The notes below the pieces were generated by a model, which saw only the letters and a program-made list of their open reading frames with translations, ran no database searches and was not told where the DNA came from. A DNA stretch of 64,000 nucleotides, taken from positions 310,001 to 374,000 of the forward strand of contig CALUOO010000001.1 in NCBI GenBank assembly GCA_944322345.1, written 5' to 3'. The translations under genes were made by a program, and so were the position numbers. Each line of letters opens with the position of its first letter. Position 1 is the first letter of the stretch. Source of the stretch: an uncultured Bacteroides sp. Lineage in GTDB: Bacteria > Bacteroidota > Bacteroidia > Bacteroidales > Bacteroidaceae. Below, in pieces: positions 45,802 to 55,129 of the stretch.

Positions 45802-46719
45802 TCATTTTCCGTGTACTATAATATTGTGATTGCTTTTAGGATTATTGTCAGTTACAGTCCCGTCCCATCGTATTTCCTTCAGATGACAACCATCATAATC
45901 ACACAGTTCAAAACGGATATCCTCATGCTCCAGGTCTATACTCAGATACGTATCTTTTTGCCTGAACCTTGCCGAATAGAAAATATACCTCAGCACTCCC
46001 TTCTTGCGATTCAGCGTTGAAATTGTAGGATGATATTCCCAACCGTTCAGTCGGGCAATCATTGTGGCATGCCTGATCAAATAGGCCTGCTTTTCCTCTA
46101 CAGTTTTAAAAGAGACAGACCTCTGCGGAAGATGTCCCACGTTGGAAAGATAACATCCTGCCATTTCTACATTCCACATCGGTTCTGCCTGTGCACTCTT
46201 TTTTCTTGCCCCCAAGGGGAAAGAGATCAGAGATACAGGCATTTCTTCTGTTTTCTGATACAGATTCCGTACTACCGCCTTCATGGGTTTGCCTTCCCCT
46301 CTCCGAAACAATCCGTGCCATTCATCTACTTCAAAGCTGGAATCACACGCCAGGCTGACCACAGGCAAGTCAGTCGCACAGGCATTCCCCAACGTAAAAG
46401 AGGCGTTCTGAAATTCAGAGTCTTCCGAAAAGACAAGCGAAGCATCCAGCTCTCCCTCTCTTGCCTCCCGAAAAGAGCTGTCCATCAGCGTAATCAGTTC
46501 GTTACGTCTGTCGGCAGTCAATACTTCGGACGGAGGATAACATGCAGCCAGCTTCACCCCACCTAACGCACAATGCTTATATCCCGCCGGACAGACAATT
46601 TTAGTGAGACCGAAAGATTTCAGTGCATCCACCAGGTTGCAGAAACGGGTTATCGCCTCCCAATGAGCACCCAGCCTGCCGGGACAGACCAATGAGCGTT
46701 CGTTCAGGTAAAGTTCCAT
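45802..46719 (-). CDS. unknown protein between DUF3696 ATPase and lipoprotein
   Basis: 305 residues, no signal peptide, so cytoplasmic. Two possible parts: 1-115 (LYLNERSLVCPGRLGAHWEAI, a candidate alpha/beta effector-like region) and 120-305, a beta-rich domain with several Cys and His (HLPQRSVSFKTVEEKQ, YHPTISTLNRKKGVLRYIF). I do not recognise the family. It starts 4 bases after the ATPase stop, so it is cotranscribed with the DUF262 and ATPase genes and could be the effector of that system. Confidence 0.6.
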   Translation of the reverse strand: MELYLNERSLVCPGRLGAHWEAITRFCNLVDALKSFGLTKIVCPAGYKHCALGGVKLAACYPPSEVLTADRRNELITLMDSSFREAREGELDASLVFSEDSEFQNASFTLGNACATDLPVVSLACDSSFEVDEWHGLFRRGEGKPMKAVVRNLYQKTEEMPVSLISFPLGARKKSAQAEPMWNVEMAGCYLSNVGHLPQRSVSFKTVEEKQAYLIRHATMIARLNGWEYHPTISTLNRKKGVLRYIFYSARFRQKDTYLSIDLEHEDIRFELCDYDGCHLKEIRWDGTVTDNNPKSNHNIIVHGK

Positions 46720-46723
46720 TACC

Positions 46724-47842
46724 TCAACCGTTTATGGCACGCAATGCCAGTTCCCATTCATCAAAGAATCCGGCAGGCCAGTGGTCTAACGAGCCGTCCG
46801 CTTCCAGCACAATCCGTTCGTCATAATGCAGTTCCGGATTGTCTGCATCCTGATAAATATAGTGAATCTCTACCGAACAGCCGTCCGTCAGATTTGTCTC
46901 TTTGGCAGCCACACGGATACCATTCAGCAAATGGTCGCTGTGTGTCTCCACCACAATCTGAATGCCGTTTCGGGAAGCTTCGGCAAGGAAACGTCCCATG
47001 CGGAACTGGGCTGCCGGATGCAGGTGTGCCTCCGGATTCTCTATCAGCAGTAGCGATCCGGCCGGAGCTGTGAGTACAGCCAGCACGATAGGGAAAATAT
47101 ACGAATTACCAAAAGCAACATTCAGTGGGGAAAGTTCCATCACATACCCCGGCAATTCACGGGAAAAACTGAGGCTGATTTGGTCGGGAGAGACGGGAGT
47201 TGCCGATATACTGACCGGATTCCCCATAATTTCCCCTATCCATGCCGACACATTGGCAAACACAGTAGGATTGTGTTTCAAAAGACATAGTTCCTTCACT
47301 GCCACCTCTTCATTCATACGCATGGATTCGTAGAATCGGAAAGCCGCTCTACTACCGTGCTTGTCTCCCAAGCGGCTGTCTGTACCGCTTTCTATTCCCC
47401 GTGCATACAAGGCACTCGGAGCTGTACGGTCGGCATAAAGATAGACAAAATCTTTACCGAACAATGACCACGAACGGAGAGCCTCGTCCAAGTCTCCCTC
47501 TATCGTACACTGAACTACTTTCTCGGTCGTTACAGCATTCTTCATCGTTACAGCCAGTTTCTTCCGTTGTTCGTCTGTCAGTTCTATACAGACATCGGTA
47601 CTGTCACTCAAGGCATAACGCATGGAATCGGCATCATTCAGTTCTATAAGGTCACCGTTAAGTTTCACCTGCTGATGAAGGTCGACCACTTTGTCATCAT
47701 TGGTCTGACGCAACAATAGCAATGACTGGATGATGGTAGATTTGCCCGCGCCATTGGCTCCGGTGATTAGTGTCAAATCGCCCAATGTCAGACTAAGTTC
47801 GTCGAAACATTTGAAATTCCGTAGTAATAAATGCCTTATCAT
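46724..47842 (-). CDS. SMC/ABC-like AAA ATPase with DUF3696
   Basis: 372 residues. Start IRHLLLRNFKCFDELSLTLG and Walker A TGANGAGKST (27-36) are typical of OLD/RecF-like ATPases. Walker B LLLIENPEAHLHP and the following H-loop VVETHSDHLLNGIR lie in the C-terminal half, and the tail (LDHWPAGFFDEWE) is the DUF3696 signature. There is no TOPRIM nuclease domain. Related ATPases work with nucleases or DUF262 proteins in phage defence. The ATG overlaps the DUF262 stop by 4 bases. Confidence 0.88.
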   Translation of the reverse strand: MIRHLLLRNFKCFDELSLTLGDLTLITGANGAGKSTIIQSLLLLRQTNDDKVVDLHQQVKLNGDLIELNDADSMRYALSDSTDVCIELTDEQRKKLAVTMKNAVTTEKVVQCTIEGDLDEALRSWSLFGKDFVYLYADRTAPSALYARGIESGTDSRLGDKHGSRAAFRFYESMRMNEEVAVKELCLLKHNPTVFANVSAWIGEIMGNPVSISATPVSPDQISLSFSRELPGYVMELSPLNVAFGNSYIFPIVLAVLTAPAGSLLLIENPEAHLHPAAQFRMGRFLAEASRNGIQIVVETHSDHLLNGIRVAAKETNLTDGCSVEIHYIYQDADNPELHYDERIVLEADGSLDHWPAGFFDEWELALRAING

Positions 47843-48867
47843 GATTTTACTAAATGATATACAAATTCAGACCGTTTCAGATAACTGTTCAATAAATGGC
47901 TGGAAAGCATCTCTTCCGGCATCATCTGCCACGCTTGTTCTATCTGTTCTTTCCAATTATGCACCTGCATTGCTTTCCATTCTTTCGGTTTCAGCATCAG
48001 TGTGAGTATCAACAGTGTATCCACCTGCTCCACAGTTTTCATTTCGCCCAAAAGCTGAAGCCCGAAGAAGTCGACAGCTTGCACAAATTTTCCGCGCAGT
48101 CCGTAGAATTCCATCAGATCCGACAGCACATGCGGCTCTTCCAGCAACGAGTTGACCAGCACTTCTATGTTGACATGGCCGGAAGAGGAAAAACGGATGT
48201 TCTCCATTGACAGAAAAGAGACAAACAGACGCCCAGCAAGGTCTTCCCAGCTACATCCGCGCATACTGAAACGCAGCAAAGTCCTCGCGAAAGCATTCCT
48301 TTGGTTTCCGGGCAAATAACTTCCGGAAAGCAACTGAAAGCCTTCGGGAAAAATGAACCGACGACAGTTATTGGTAACATTTCTCTGAGGACGTGCCAAT
48401 AGATAGGTATATACTCCGTATCTTACCTGCGGAGAAGAGCCCGGATTCAGGATATAAGCCTCGAACACATAATTCATGATTTTGCGGCGGATAAACAAGG
48501 GGAGTTCGCTAAAGGTACGTCCTTCGTATTTATCGCCCAAAAAGAACAGTCCGCATAGACGATACGCATCCGATACAAACCGGGATATGGCACGCAGCCG
48601 CTTTTCTCCATCAATCAGATACCATTGGTTCAAGCTTCCATCAATGAAAAAGGCTGGATGAGGTTGCCCCACAATCAGCGACTCCACAAAACGCGACCGC
48701 TGCTCCACACTCCAGTCTGAAAAGGCCAGACGGAATTCACGGGGTTTCTCTTGCAGATGTCTGCTTTCCCTCTCCTTAAGCAATTCTTCGACAGTAAAGT
48801 ATTGATTCCGGAAATTGGTAAATGTTATCTTGTAGTCGTCTGCTATCATAACGCTCTGTTTGCCCAT
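47839..48867 (-). CDS. DUF262 (ParB/GmrSD-N-like) protein
   Basis: 342 residues. A ParB-like DUF262 fold: FTVEELLKERESR, REFRLAFSDWSVEQRSRFVESLIVGQPHP in pieces, and IDGEKRLRAI at 85-94, the position of the DGQQR nucleotide-binding motif, here with E and K for the two Q. Full-length GmrSD has an additional HNH (DUF1524) domain, which is absent, so a partner must supply nuclease activity. First gene of the operon 48867->44972. Confidence 0.85.
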   Translation of the reverse strand: MGKQSVMIADDYKITFTNFRNQYFTVEELLKERESRHLQEKPREFRLAFSDWSVEQRSRFVESLIVGQPHPAFFIDGSLNQWYLIDGEKRLRAISRFVSDAYRLCGLFFLGDKYEGRTFSELPLFIRRKIMNYVFEAYILNPGSSPQVRYGVYTYLLARPQRNVTNNCRRFIFPEGFQLLSGSYLPGNQRNAFARTLLRFSMRGCSWEDLAGRLFVSFLSMENIRFSSSGHVNIEVLVNSLLEEPHVLSDLMEFYGLRGKFVQAVDFFGLQLLGEMKTVEQVDTLLILTLMLKPKEWKAMQVHNWKEQIEQAWQMMPEEMLSSHLLNSYLKRSEFVYHLVKS

Positions 48868-48884
48868 ATTTTAAATTAAGCAAA

Positions 48885-48892
48885 CAAAAATA
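48885..48892 (-). promoter_or_regulatory. -7 box of the DUF262 operon
   Basis: Minus-strand TATTTTTG, 18 bases before the ATG; a TTG-TTTTCC stretch lies about 25 bases upstream. Confidence 0.5.
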
Positions 48893-48976
48893 AGCATTTT
48901 CCCGCTGATGTGGAAAACAATAGCGGAAATAAAAATATCCGTGTAAATTAAGAGCCGACTCAAAACGAAGCATTCA

Positions 48977-51460
48977 TCACTGCCAGCGCCCGTTGCTCAG
49001 TAGCCCCATAAAGCAACCACCCACTACCGGACGCCCGTTCTGACGGGCATTCTTCAGACTTCCGGCATCATAACGGTCGGGCATAGGCACACGTCGCGTC
49101 GTCTCGTTCATATAGCGGTAAAGCGGCAACAGGAACGAACGGACACTTGCCGTATCAGCCGCCATCGCAGCCGTCCAGACAGTCCATTCCACCTTCGCCT
49201 GAGCACCTCTGCTGTCCAGCGGATAACCGTATTCCTTGGCTTTGCCTGCATAATACGCCAATTCCTTCCGGACAATCTCTTCCGGGAACAGGTTCAAGCC
49301 CAGCACCCTGTCCCATACTAAGTTGTATTTCATCCCCCATGTATCGTCCGGCTGACCGAAAGCCAGCTTATAGTGATCTCCTGCATTGGCTCTCGTTTCC
49401 CACTCTTTCGCCATCTCCTGTGCCGCTTTCCTATAGGTATCCGCTGTCTCCTGTTCACCCAGCATCTCAGCCAGACGGGCATAAGCTGCTATTCCCAAGA
49501 TTCCTTTTATCGAGAGGTTCGCATGGTTCGGAACCAGCTTGGCAAAATAGTCAGCATTGTTCTGCTCTCCGGTTTCCACCCCGTTTGCCAGCAGATAAGC
49601 CGCCCACTTCGACAACGTTTCCCAATGTTTTTTGGCATACGAAACATCGTTTTCCGCCTGTGCCAAAGCCGCCGTCATAATCAGCATGCTTCCCGCACTT
49701 TCCACCGGCATATCGTTCCCACTTTTCCATCCGTTCACAAAGGGAACCACGCCCATGTCGCGTGCCGGATAAGGCTTTTTCCACCTTCCGTTCTCACTGT
49801 AATGGAATATCGGATTCAATATGCCCTCCATCACCTGTGGAGCGGCATACAGGAACAACGGCGAAGCAGCATAGCACACATCTACCGAACCCACCACCGG
49901 AGTAAAACAGAGCTGTTCCCCCTCCGGAGTCTCAGCCAGCAGAAAGGAAGAAACCGTCTGCCTGTATGCCAGTGCACACAATTCGGCATATTCCTTCCCT
50001 CCGGCACACCGTCCTTCTTCCATCACCTTGCGGTCGAAGGCGTAGCACCTTGCCATAGCTGCACGATACTCCGTTTCTGCCAGCTCGCACACTTCCCCTA
50101 TGGTGTGCTTTCCATCCCTGTTCCAGCAGGGATGCAACTCATCGCCAAAGAACATGGTGGTGGAAAGCTCGTCGAATACCGCAATCAGATGTTGCGGTGA
50201 TTCGCTCACAGGGCTCAGCCGTTGTGCCACAGCCGTACATGGATTTTCCGACAGTTCGTGCCCGTCCTCCAGCTCACCGCGTTTTCCAAAGCAATCCCTT
50301 ATCTTCCCTACACTGCCCTGTGCGTAGGTCAACCCTTCTTTAGCGCCCAAATAGAAATATCCCCATGCGGGTGTATCTTTACTTTTGTCTGCCCACAGCT
50401 CCTGATTCTCCTTTCCTGTTTTCACCAGTGTCCATCCGTTTTTTCTATACACCTGTGTCGATTGTCCGGCATCAAACGCTTCGTCAGGTCTCATTTCGAA
50501 ACAGACAGAAACGTCGTGCCATTTGCCGTCCAGTGCTTTTACCCGATAAGATATATAGTTTACAGGCAGTTCCCACATCCGTTCGTCGCCCGGTAGCCGC
50601 GGGTCGGTAAAAGTCAGTTTCAGTTCTATCTCCTTCCCGCAACGGAATGTATAATGCGTCTGGGTAGCCTGCACGTCCGCCGACAGTTGTTCCGCCCGCT
50701 TCATCCGGGCATACAGTCCGAAATCAGCTTTAGCTTTTCCTCCCCAATTGACACACCGGGCGGCAATCAGTGCCTTTCCCTCGGTCATTGTCTCTACAAT
50801 GGAATCGGGAATCACCGTCCGCACATTCTCTTTTGCCTTCACATCCGTTTTCACCAGACGCTTTCCATTAATATAAAGTTCTATTCCGTCGTTATGCGAA
50901 TACTGCATATAGAGCTGCCTGCTTTCCAGCAGCGACGGATCGAAACATACCTCCCTCCTTACCCACAGGCGACTTCTGTTCCACAAGCTGTTCCCCTGCG
51001 CCGGCACTTCCGAAGCAAAAGCTCCTTTCCCCACTTTCCATGCCGCGTCGTCGAAGGTGGGCTGCTCCCAGCCGCTGCCGGGGTCATCCATCGTGTAGCG
51101 TGCTGTCCATTCCCCTTGCGATGCCATCGGAACCACCGCCTGTTCCGACTCCTGTTCGTCTCCCATAAACAGGTAAAGCGTACCGTCTACCCGCAATATC
51201 CCGTTCAGCGGCAACTCCTTGCCGTTGGTAAACGAAGGGTTCTTGTCTGTCAGCCGGTCTGCCGCCGACCAGATGTTGACCGACGGATGCAACGTCAACA
51301 ATGGATAAGCCGGTGCACGAAGATCGCTTTTTATGGTTTCTTCCGAATATTCCGAATGTGAGGTGCAGGCAGCAATAAAAAGGAGGCAGACAAACCACTT
51401 GGCTCTCCTCAAAGGGGAGCTTAAAAAGCGGGTAAGCGTTTTTATGAAGTTTTGAAGCAT
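48977..51460 (-). CDS. glutaminase-A-like lipoprotein (DUF4965/DUF5127/DUF1793)
   Basis: 827 residues. Signal with lipobox FIAAC. Layout: N-terminal beta-sandwich with a galactose-binding-like insert (ASQGEWTARYTMDDPGSGWEQP in parts, about 110-260), DUF5127-like region, then an alpha/alpha-toroid catalytic part (GSVDVCYAASPLFLYAAPQVM, FVNGWKSGNDMPVESAGSM, NLVWDRVLGLNLFPEEIV). The combination is that of GtaA-type proteins in Bacteroides, with unproven substrate. GC is clearly higher than in the AT-rich group upstream. Confidence 0.82.
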   Translation of the reverse strand: MLQNFIKTLTRFLSSPLRRAKWFVCLLFIAACTSHSEYSEETIKSDLRAPAYPLLTLHPSVNIWSAADRLTDKNPSFTNGKELPLNGILRVDGTLYLFMGDEQESEQAVVPMASQGEWTARYTMDDPGSGWEQPTFDDAAWKVGKGAFASEVPAQGNSLWNRSRLWVRREVCFDPSLLESRQLYMQYSHNDGIELYINGKRLVKTDVKAKENVRTVIPDSIVETMTEGKALIAARCVNWGGKAKADFGLYARMKRAEQLSADVQATQTHYTFRCGKEIELKLTFTDPRLPGDERMWELPVNYISYRVKALDGKWHDVSVCFEMRPDEAFDAGQSTQVYRKNGWTLVKTGKENQELWADKSKDTPAWGYFYLGAKEGLTYAQGSVGKIRDCFGKRGELEDGHELSENPCTAVAQRLSPVSESPQHLIAVFDELSTTMFFGDELHPCWNRDGKHTIGEVCELAETEYRAAMARCYAFDRKVMEEGRCAGGKEYAELCALAYRQTVSSFLLAETPEGEQLCFTPVVGSVDVCYAASPLFLYAAPQVMEGILNPIFHYSENGRWKKPYPARDMGVVPFVNGWKSGNDMPVESAGSMLIMTAALAQAENDVSYAKKHWETLSKWAAYLLANGVETGEQNNADYFAKLVPNHANLSIKGILGIAAYARLAEMLGEQETADTYRKAAQEMAKEWETRANAGDHYKLAFGQPDDTWGMKYNLVWDRVLGLNLFPEEIVRKELAYYAGKAKEYGYPLDSRGAQAKVEWTVWTAAMAADTASVRSFLLPLYRYMNETTRRVPMPDRYDAGSLKNARQNGRPVVGGCFMGLLSNGRWQ

Positions 51461-51469
51461 GACGGGGAA

Positions 51470-51512
51470 GTTTTGAGTTTCTAAGTTTTTGAGTTTATGA
51501 GGTTTTGAGAAA
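51470..51512. repeat. degenerate AAGTTTTTGAGTTT simple repeat
   Basis: GAAGTTTTGAGTTTCTAAGTT-type tract just upstream of the glutaminase-like gene; same family as near 35000. Confidence 0.5.
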
Positions 51513-51537
51513 TATCAGTCGCTATCCAAACCCCTTC

Positions 51538-53136
51538 TTAGGGAGAGGTTGGGGAGGCTAAACTTCTTTCCGCCTCCCGCCTCATCATCAGGACAGCAGG
51601 CGTCTTTATCTTGACCGGTTTTTCCAGCATCTCGCGGGCAATCGCCTCCATCTGCTCCTGCTCGCCCCGTTCTTTGTGGAAACGGAACAGCTTGTAGAGG
51701 GGCAGGAAGCGCGAAGGACACATCTGCGATGCCCGCCGGTAGCATGCCACCGCCTGCTCCGGTTGTTGCAGGTGCTGGCAGTTCTCGCCGAGAATCAGCT
51801 CCAAGTCGTAGTCTGCCCAGTGGCGACGGCATTGCAAGGCTATCCGCTGGCTTTCGGCATACTGCCTGCCCTCCAGCAAGATGGCGGCATAGTTGTACAA
51901 AAAATAAGGATTGTCCGCAAAGGATGCTGCCAGCCGTTGATACTCCGGCAGCGCCTTTTGGTATTTGCCCATTAGGGCAAGGTTCGATGCCTTGTTCCAT
52001 GCCAATTCCGTCCGGACACGCTCTGCCCACAGATACATGCCCCCCAACGAGCCGGCCAACGCAACGGTACATGCCGCATACCTTACCTTCGGCAGCCTGA
52101 AGAGGTGTTGCAATGGTTCTCTTGCCAGTAGCCCGATGCACCACAGCACAACTATCCATGTAAAGGGATAGGTGAACGGGTAGGAGAACAAGGAGAAAAT
52201 GCCCACCGAGAGCAATGCACAGGCGGCTATCCGTTTCTCCCGATTCGGATGCCTGCGGTAGCAACGTATTAACCAACCTGCCAACACTGCCAAGGCAGCC
52301 AGCCCCGTAATGCCGAAGTTGAGCCAGACATGCAGATACTCGTTGAACGGCTGCTTCACATTGTCTGCCAGCAGGGCAAAGCGGTTTTGCTGACCGTGTT
52401 CTCCGAAATAGGCAGCCTGATAGTCCATATAATGCGCCTCGAAGCTGTTCAGCCCGTGTCCCAACAGGGGCGCGTCCATTGCCATGTTGAGACTGCACCG
52501 CCAGATAAGCAGCCGCCCGTCGGCAGAGTCTTTCTTCATCCAGTAGCCGACGGCAGAGAGGCAGAGCAGGAGAACCAACAAGGCATACCACCCCCAGCGA
52601 TACTTTCCATGCAACCGCCTCCACAACCACACAACAGCCACTGCCCCGATGCTGACCATGCCTGCCCGCGACTCGGACAGCACAACGGCGATTATCATTA
52701 CCGCAACAGCCACCCAAGCGGCATAACGGATAGAACGGCGGGGACTTTTCCACAGAAACCCGGCAAACGGAATCCCGATGCAAAGGCAGGAGGCGAATCC
52801 TGCGGGATTGTCGAAACTGCCCGTTACGGGATAGAGGGACGGCGAAGGCAACAACCCGGCAAATTGCAGGATGCCATACAGTGCTTGCAGGCAACAGAAA
52901 AGGACGAACATACTCCCCCATATCCCAACCGCATTCCGGACTTTGTCCCGAATGCCCAACAGACAGCAACAGGAACTTCCCGCCACCATCAGCAGACATA
53001 CTGCTATGGTTACCACCCATTTGGGAACAATCTGCGAATCGGTAAACAGCGATGAGGATACCAAGAGGCTACCGATGCAAAGAAGGGATGCGGCGAGGAT
53101 ATGGAGTAGGGGGATCATACTTTTTAAATTTATCAT
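51538..53136 (-). CDS. O-antigen ligase/polymerase family protein with C-terminal TPRs
   Basis: About 532 residues from the ATG at 53136 (a GTG two codons earlier and an ATG at 53121 are alternatives). About ten membrane helices to residue 350, with the Wzy_C-type periplasmic loop (NPAGFASCLCIGIP, LLGHGLNSFEAHY, NEYLHVWLNFGITG). A C-terminal periplasmic TPR part follows (ALPEYQRLAASFADNPYFLYN, AVACYRRASQM). Members ligate or polymerise surface glycans. The GC-rich DNA gives a long open shadow frame on the same strand, which is not coding. Confidence 0.82.
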   Translation of the reverse strand: MINLKSMIPLLHILAASLLCIGSLLVSSSLFTDSQIVPKWVVTIAVCLLMVAGSSCCCLLGIRDKVRNAVGIWGSMFVLFCCLQALYGILQFAGLLPSPSLYPVTGSFDNPAGFASCLCIGIPFAGFLWKSPRRSIRYAAWVAVAVMIIAVVLSESRAGMVSIGAVAVVWLWRRLHGKYRWGWYALLVLLLCLSAVGYWMKKDSADGRLLIWRCSLNMAMDAPLLGHGLNSFEAHYMDYQAAYFGEHGQQNRFALLADNVKQPFNEYLHVWLNFGITGLAALAVLAGWLIRCYRRHPNREKRIAACALLSVGIFSLFSYPFTYPFTWIVVLWCIGLLAREPLQHLFRLPKVRYAACTVALAGSLGGMYLWAERVRTELAWNKASNLALMGKYQKALPEYQRLAASFADNPYFLYNYAAILLEGRQYAESQRIALQCRRHWADYDLELILGENCQHLQQPEQAVACYRRASQMCPSRFLPLYKLFRFHKERGEQEQMEAIAREMLEKPVKIKTPAVLMMRREAERSLASPTSP

Positions 53137-53175
53137 GAACACTGTTAAATCACTACTTATAAAGGTACTTATTCA

Positions 53176-54033
53176 TCATTTTAATGATTTCAACAATTTT
53201 TCAGCCCCATCCAAGTTACCTCTGTAAATCAATTCAGATTTTTCATTCAGCACGACATAAACAGGGAAAGCATCAATTTTCAAATCCTGAAATATTGTAC
53301 CTTTAGGGTCTATCAGATACACCGGAAACGAATATGTTTTTTGTACTTCGTCTTTCACACTCTCCCATTCGTTTTCCTCATAAGGAGCAAACGCCGTAGC
53401 AATCACCACATCAGAAGAGTTGTTATACTGTTCGTATAGAGATTGCATACGAGGCAATGCTTTCCAACAAATCCCACAATTTTTCGACCAAATATCCAAT
53501 AAAACTCTTTTCCCTTTCCAGTCTGTTAAACAAAACGTATCTCCATCCAACGTCTGTAAAACATAAGTGTCTGTTACTTTTCGTTCTTCTATCCGACCTG
53601 TAAATGTGCCATGATTCAGATAATGTATCCAAAAGTGATAACCGGGTACAGAAATCCAATAAAATCCGGCAAGCAGAAACACTGTAATCGCATATCTCCA
53701 TCCTTTTTTAGAATATCGGTAAACAATAAAAGAACAACACAATGCTATCAAGTGAATAAAGAATTCCAATAACGAAACTTTGGTACTTTCAAAGCTAAAA
53801 ATATGCAAGGGGAGTGTAAAAAGAAACATTCCCGCCATTGCTACCAAAAGGATTTTAATTTCATTTCTTTTAGATAAGAAATACCAAAGCAAGAAATAGG
53901 ATATTATAGCTCCAGCAAAGGAAGACATACAAAATCCTTCAAAAGGACCTAAATCCCAATAACCTCCACGCATCGGGATTTCAAACAAATCCAATAATAG
54001 AAATACAAGAAAGCAATATCGAAGTTTTAGCAT
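53176..54033 (-). CDS. membrane-anchored TlpA/thioredoxin-like disulfide protein
   Basis: 285 residues. Five or so membrane helices at about 4-20, 35-54, 58-80, 87-105 and 114-132, then a periplasmic thioredoxin domain at about 150-285 with the redox pair C186-G-I-C189 (IWSKNCGICWKALP) and the cis-Pro region DAFPVYVVL. It should reduce, oxidise or isomerise disulfides of exported proteins. The neighbouring Cys-rich lipoprotein is a natural client; this is inference. AT-rich compared with the genes at 45-53 kb. Confidence 0.82.
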   Translation of the reverse strand: MLKLRYCFLVFLLLDLFEIPMRGGYWDLGPFEGFCMSSFAGAIISYFLLWYFLSKRNEIKILLVAMAGMFLFTLPLHIFSFESTKVSLLEFFIHLIALCCSFIVYRYSKKGWRYAITVFLLAGFYWISVPGYHFWIHYLNHGTFTGRIEERKVTDTYVLQTLDGDTFCLTDWKGKRVLLDIWSKNCGICWKALPRMQSLYEQYNNSSDVVIATAFAPYEENEWESVKDEVQKTYSFPVYLIDPKGTIFQDLKIDAFPVYVVLNEKSELIYRGNLDGAEKLLKSLK

Positions 54034-54065
54034 AATAAAATTATTTATTCAGGGAATCAAAATAT

Positions 54066-54431
54066 TTATCGTCTCTCTATTAGGTTTTCATCTTCTAATA
54101 TTGCTTTCAAACGATAATAACGTTCCAATTTGCGATGTAACAAATCAACATCATCTATTTCGTTACCACACTCTACGTAAATGTTTTGTTCTTTCAGTGG
54201 TGGAGTAATTGTCTTCACATCTGCAAATGTCACCTCCAATTCATCACCGACGGATAGCTTTCCTCCTTTCCATACCCAAGATTCACCTGTAACCTTTTGT
54301 TTGCCAAAAACATTCCAATTTGCATCACTGTGCCAAGTTATATTGATTGTCACCACTACTCCTTCATTTGGAATAGCAATATTACAAGTCTTATTCTTCC
54401 ATGTTGTACTACGTATTACAAATCCTTTCAT
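54066..54431 (-). CDS. small beta-sheet protein with coiled tail, paralog of next gene
   Basis: 121 residues, no signal peptide. N-terminal part of beta strands with Trp (KVTGESWVWKGGKLSVGDEL, then VTFADVKTITPP) and a C-terminal helix LERYYRLKAILEDENLI. The neighbour at 54443 has the same layout and a matching tail (LEEYYRLKKELQEKGMI). Family unknown. The two genes are 11 bases apart, so they form one operon. Confidence 0.55.
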   Translation of the reverse strand: MKGFVIRSTTWKNKTCNIAIPNEGVVVTINITWHSDANWNVFGKQKVTGESWVWKGGKLSVGDELEVTFADVKTITPPLKEQNIYVECGNEIDDVDLLHRKLERYYRLKAILEDENLIERR

Positions 54432-54442
54432 ACCTCATTCTT

Positions 54443-54751
54443 CTATATCATTCCTTTTTCTTGAAGTTCTTTTTTTAATCGATAATATTCCTCTAGAATT
54501 TTTCTTGTTTCTTTCTTTTTTATTTTTTCAGGTATGCTAACTTGATCAGTTTCTATAAGGCGTACAATGACTTTATCACTATTTTGTACAGTTTTTCCAC
54601 CCCAATCAAAAGAATAACTTTCACTACTCCCGCATATATTTATTCCATCCATCTCTGAATTGAATCCATAATTTAAACAGATACTTGTAACTCCATTTTC
54701 TGAAGCAACAATCATTTTGTTACCATTTATATTTACTTCAAATCCTAACAT
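54443..54751 (-). CDS. small beta-sheet protein with coiled tail, paralog
   Basis: 102 residues, no signal peptide. Beta strands (FEVNINGNKMIVASENGV, SYSFDWGGKTVQNSDKVIV) followed by a Lys/Glu helix ILEEYYRLKKELQEKG. Clearly related in layout to the gene at 54066. Cytoplasmic partners of the adjacent exported proteins, or an immunity-type pair, are possible but unproven. Confidence 0.55.
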   Translation of the reverse strand: MLGFEVNINGNKMIVASENGVTSICLNYGFNSEMDGINICGSSESYSFDWGGKTVQNSDKVIVRLIETDQVSIPEKIKKKETRKILEEYYRLKKELQEKGMI

Positions 54752-55129
54752 ATTATTTTCTATTTTTCATTACTAAGTGTAAGTCTGTTTTAGCAATAAT
54801 TACATAAAACAAATAAGTCTCCCCAATTACCCTTAGAGTCTGTTTAATTTTTTCTCAATATTTTTTTTTTAAGAATTGTGTTCAAGAACGTTTTTCCTAT
54901 TTTTTAGAGAAACGTAACGGATTACGTGATAAAGAAAAATGGAAGAATGCGTCGGTGAAAGTCAAACAAATCAAACAAAAAAATTAATTATATAAATTTA
55001 AACAGGCTCAATTTAGTTGCAATTTTATTTTATAGAATAGAATCAAAATATATGAGAAATGACTTATTTCGATTCTATTCTATATTTTTTCAATATAATA
55101 TACTACAAACTTACCAAATTTACAGTAAA
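54752..55129. other. AT-rich intergenic region
   Basis: About 378 bases, very AT-rich with runs of T and A. I see no gene or RNA. A hairpin near the 55130 end is listed separately; the rest probably holds the promoter of the small-paralog operon. Confidence 0.5.
55031..55084. terminator. 14-bp inverted repeat downstream of Cys-rich lipoprotein gene
   Basis: TATAGAATAGAATC (55031-55044) and its exact complement (55071-55084), 26-base loop, 46 bases after the stop of the gene on the minus strand. The T tract lies on the plus-strand side only. Confidence 0.5.

Noticed and set aside
51515..53020. 501-codon open frame on the minus strand overlapping the O-antigen-ligase-like gene
   Set aside because: It is Cys/Arg/Gly-rich without domains and overlaps a clearly coding frame; GC-rich DNA keeps the shadow frame open.
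54938..54994. Short plus-strand frame of 18 codons in the AT-rich gap
   Set aside because: Too short, no Shine-Dalgarno-like or promoter signal, composition follows background.
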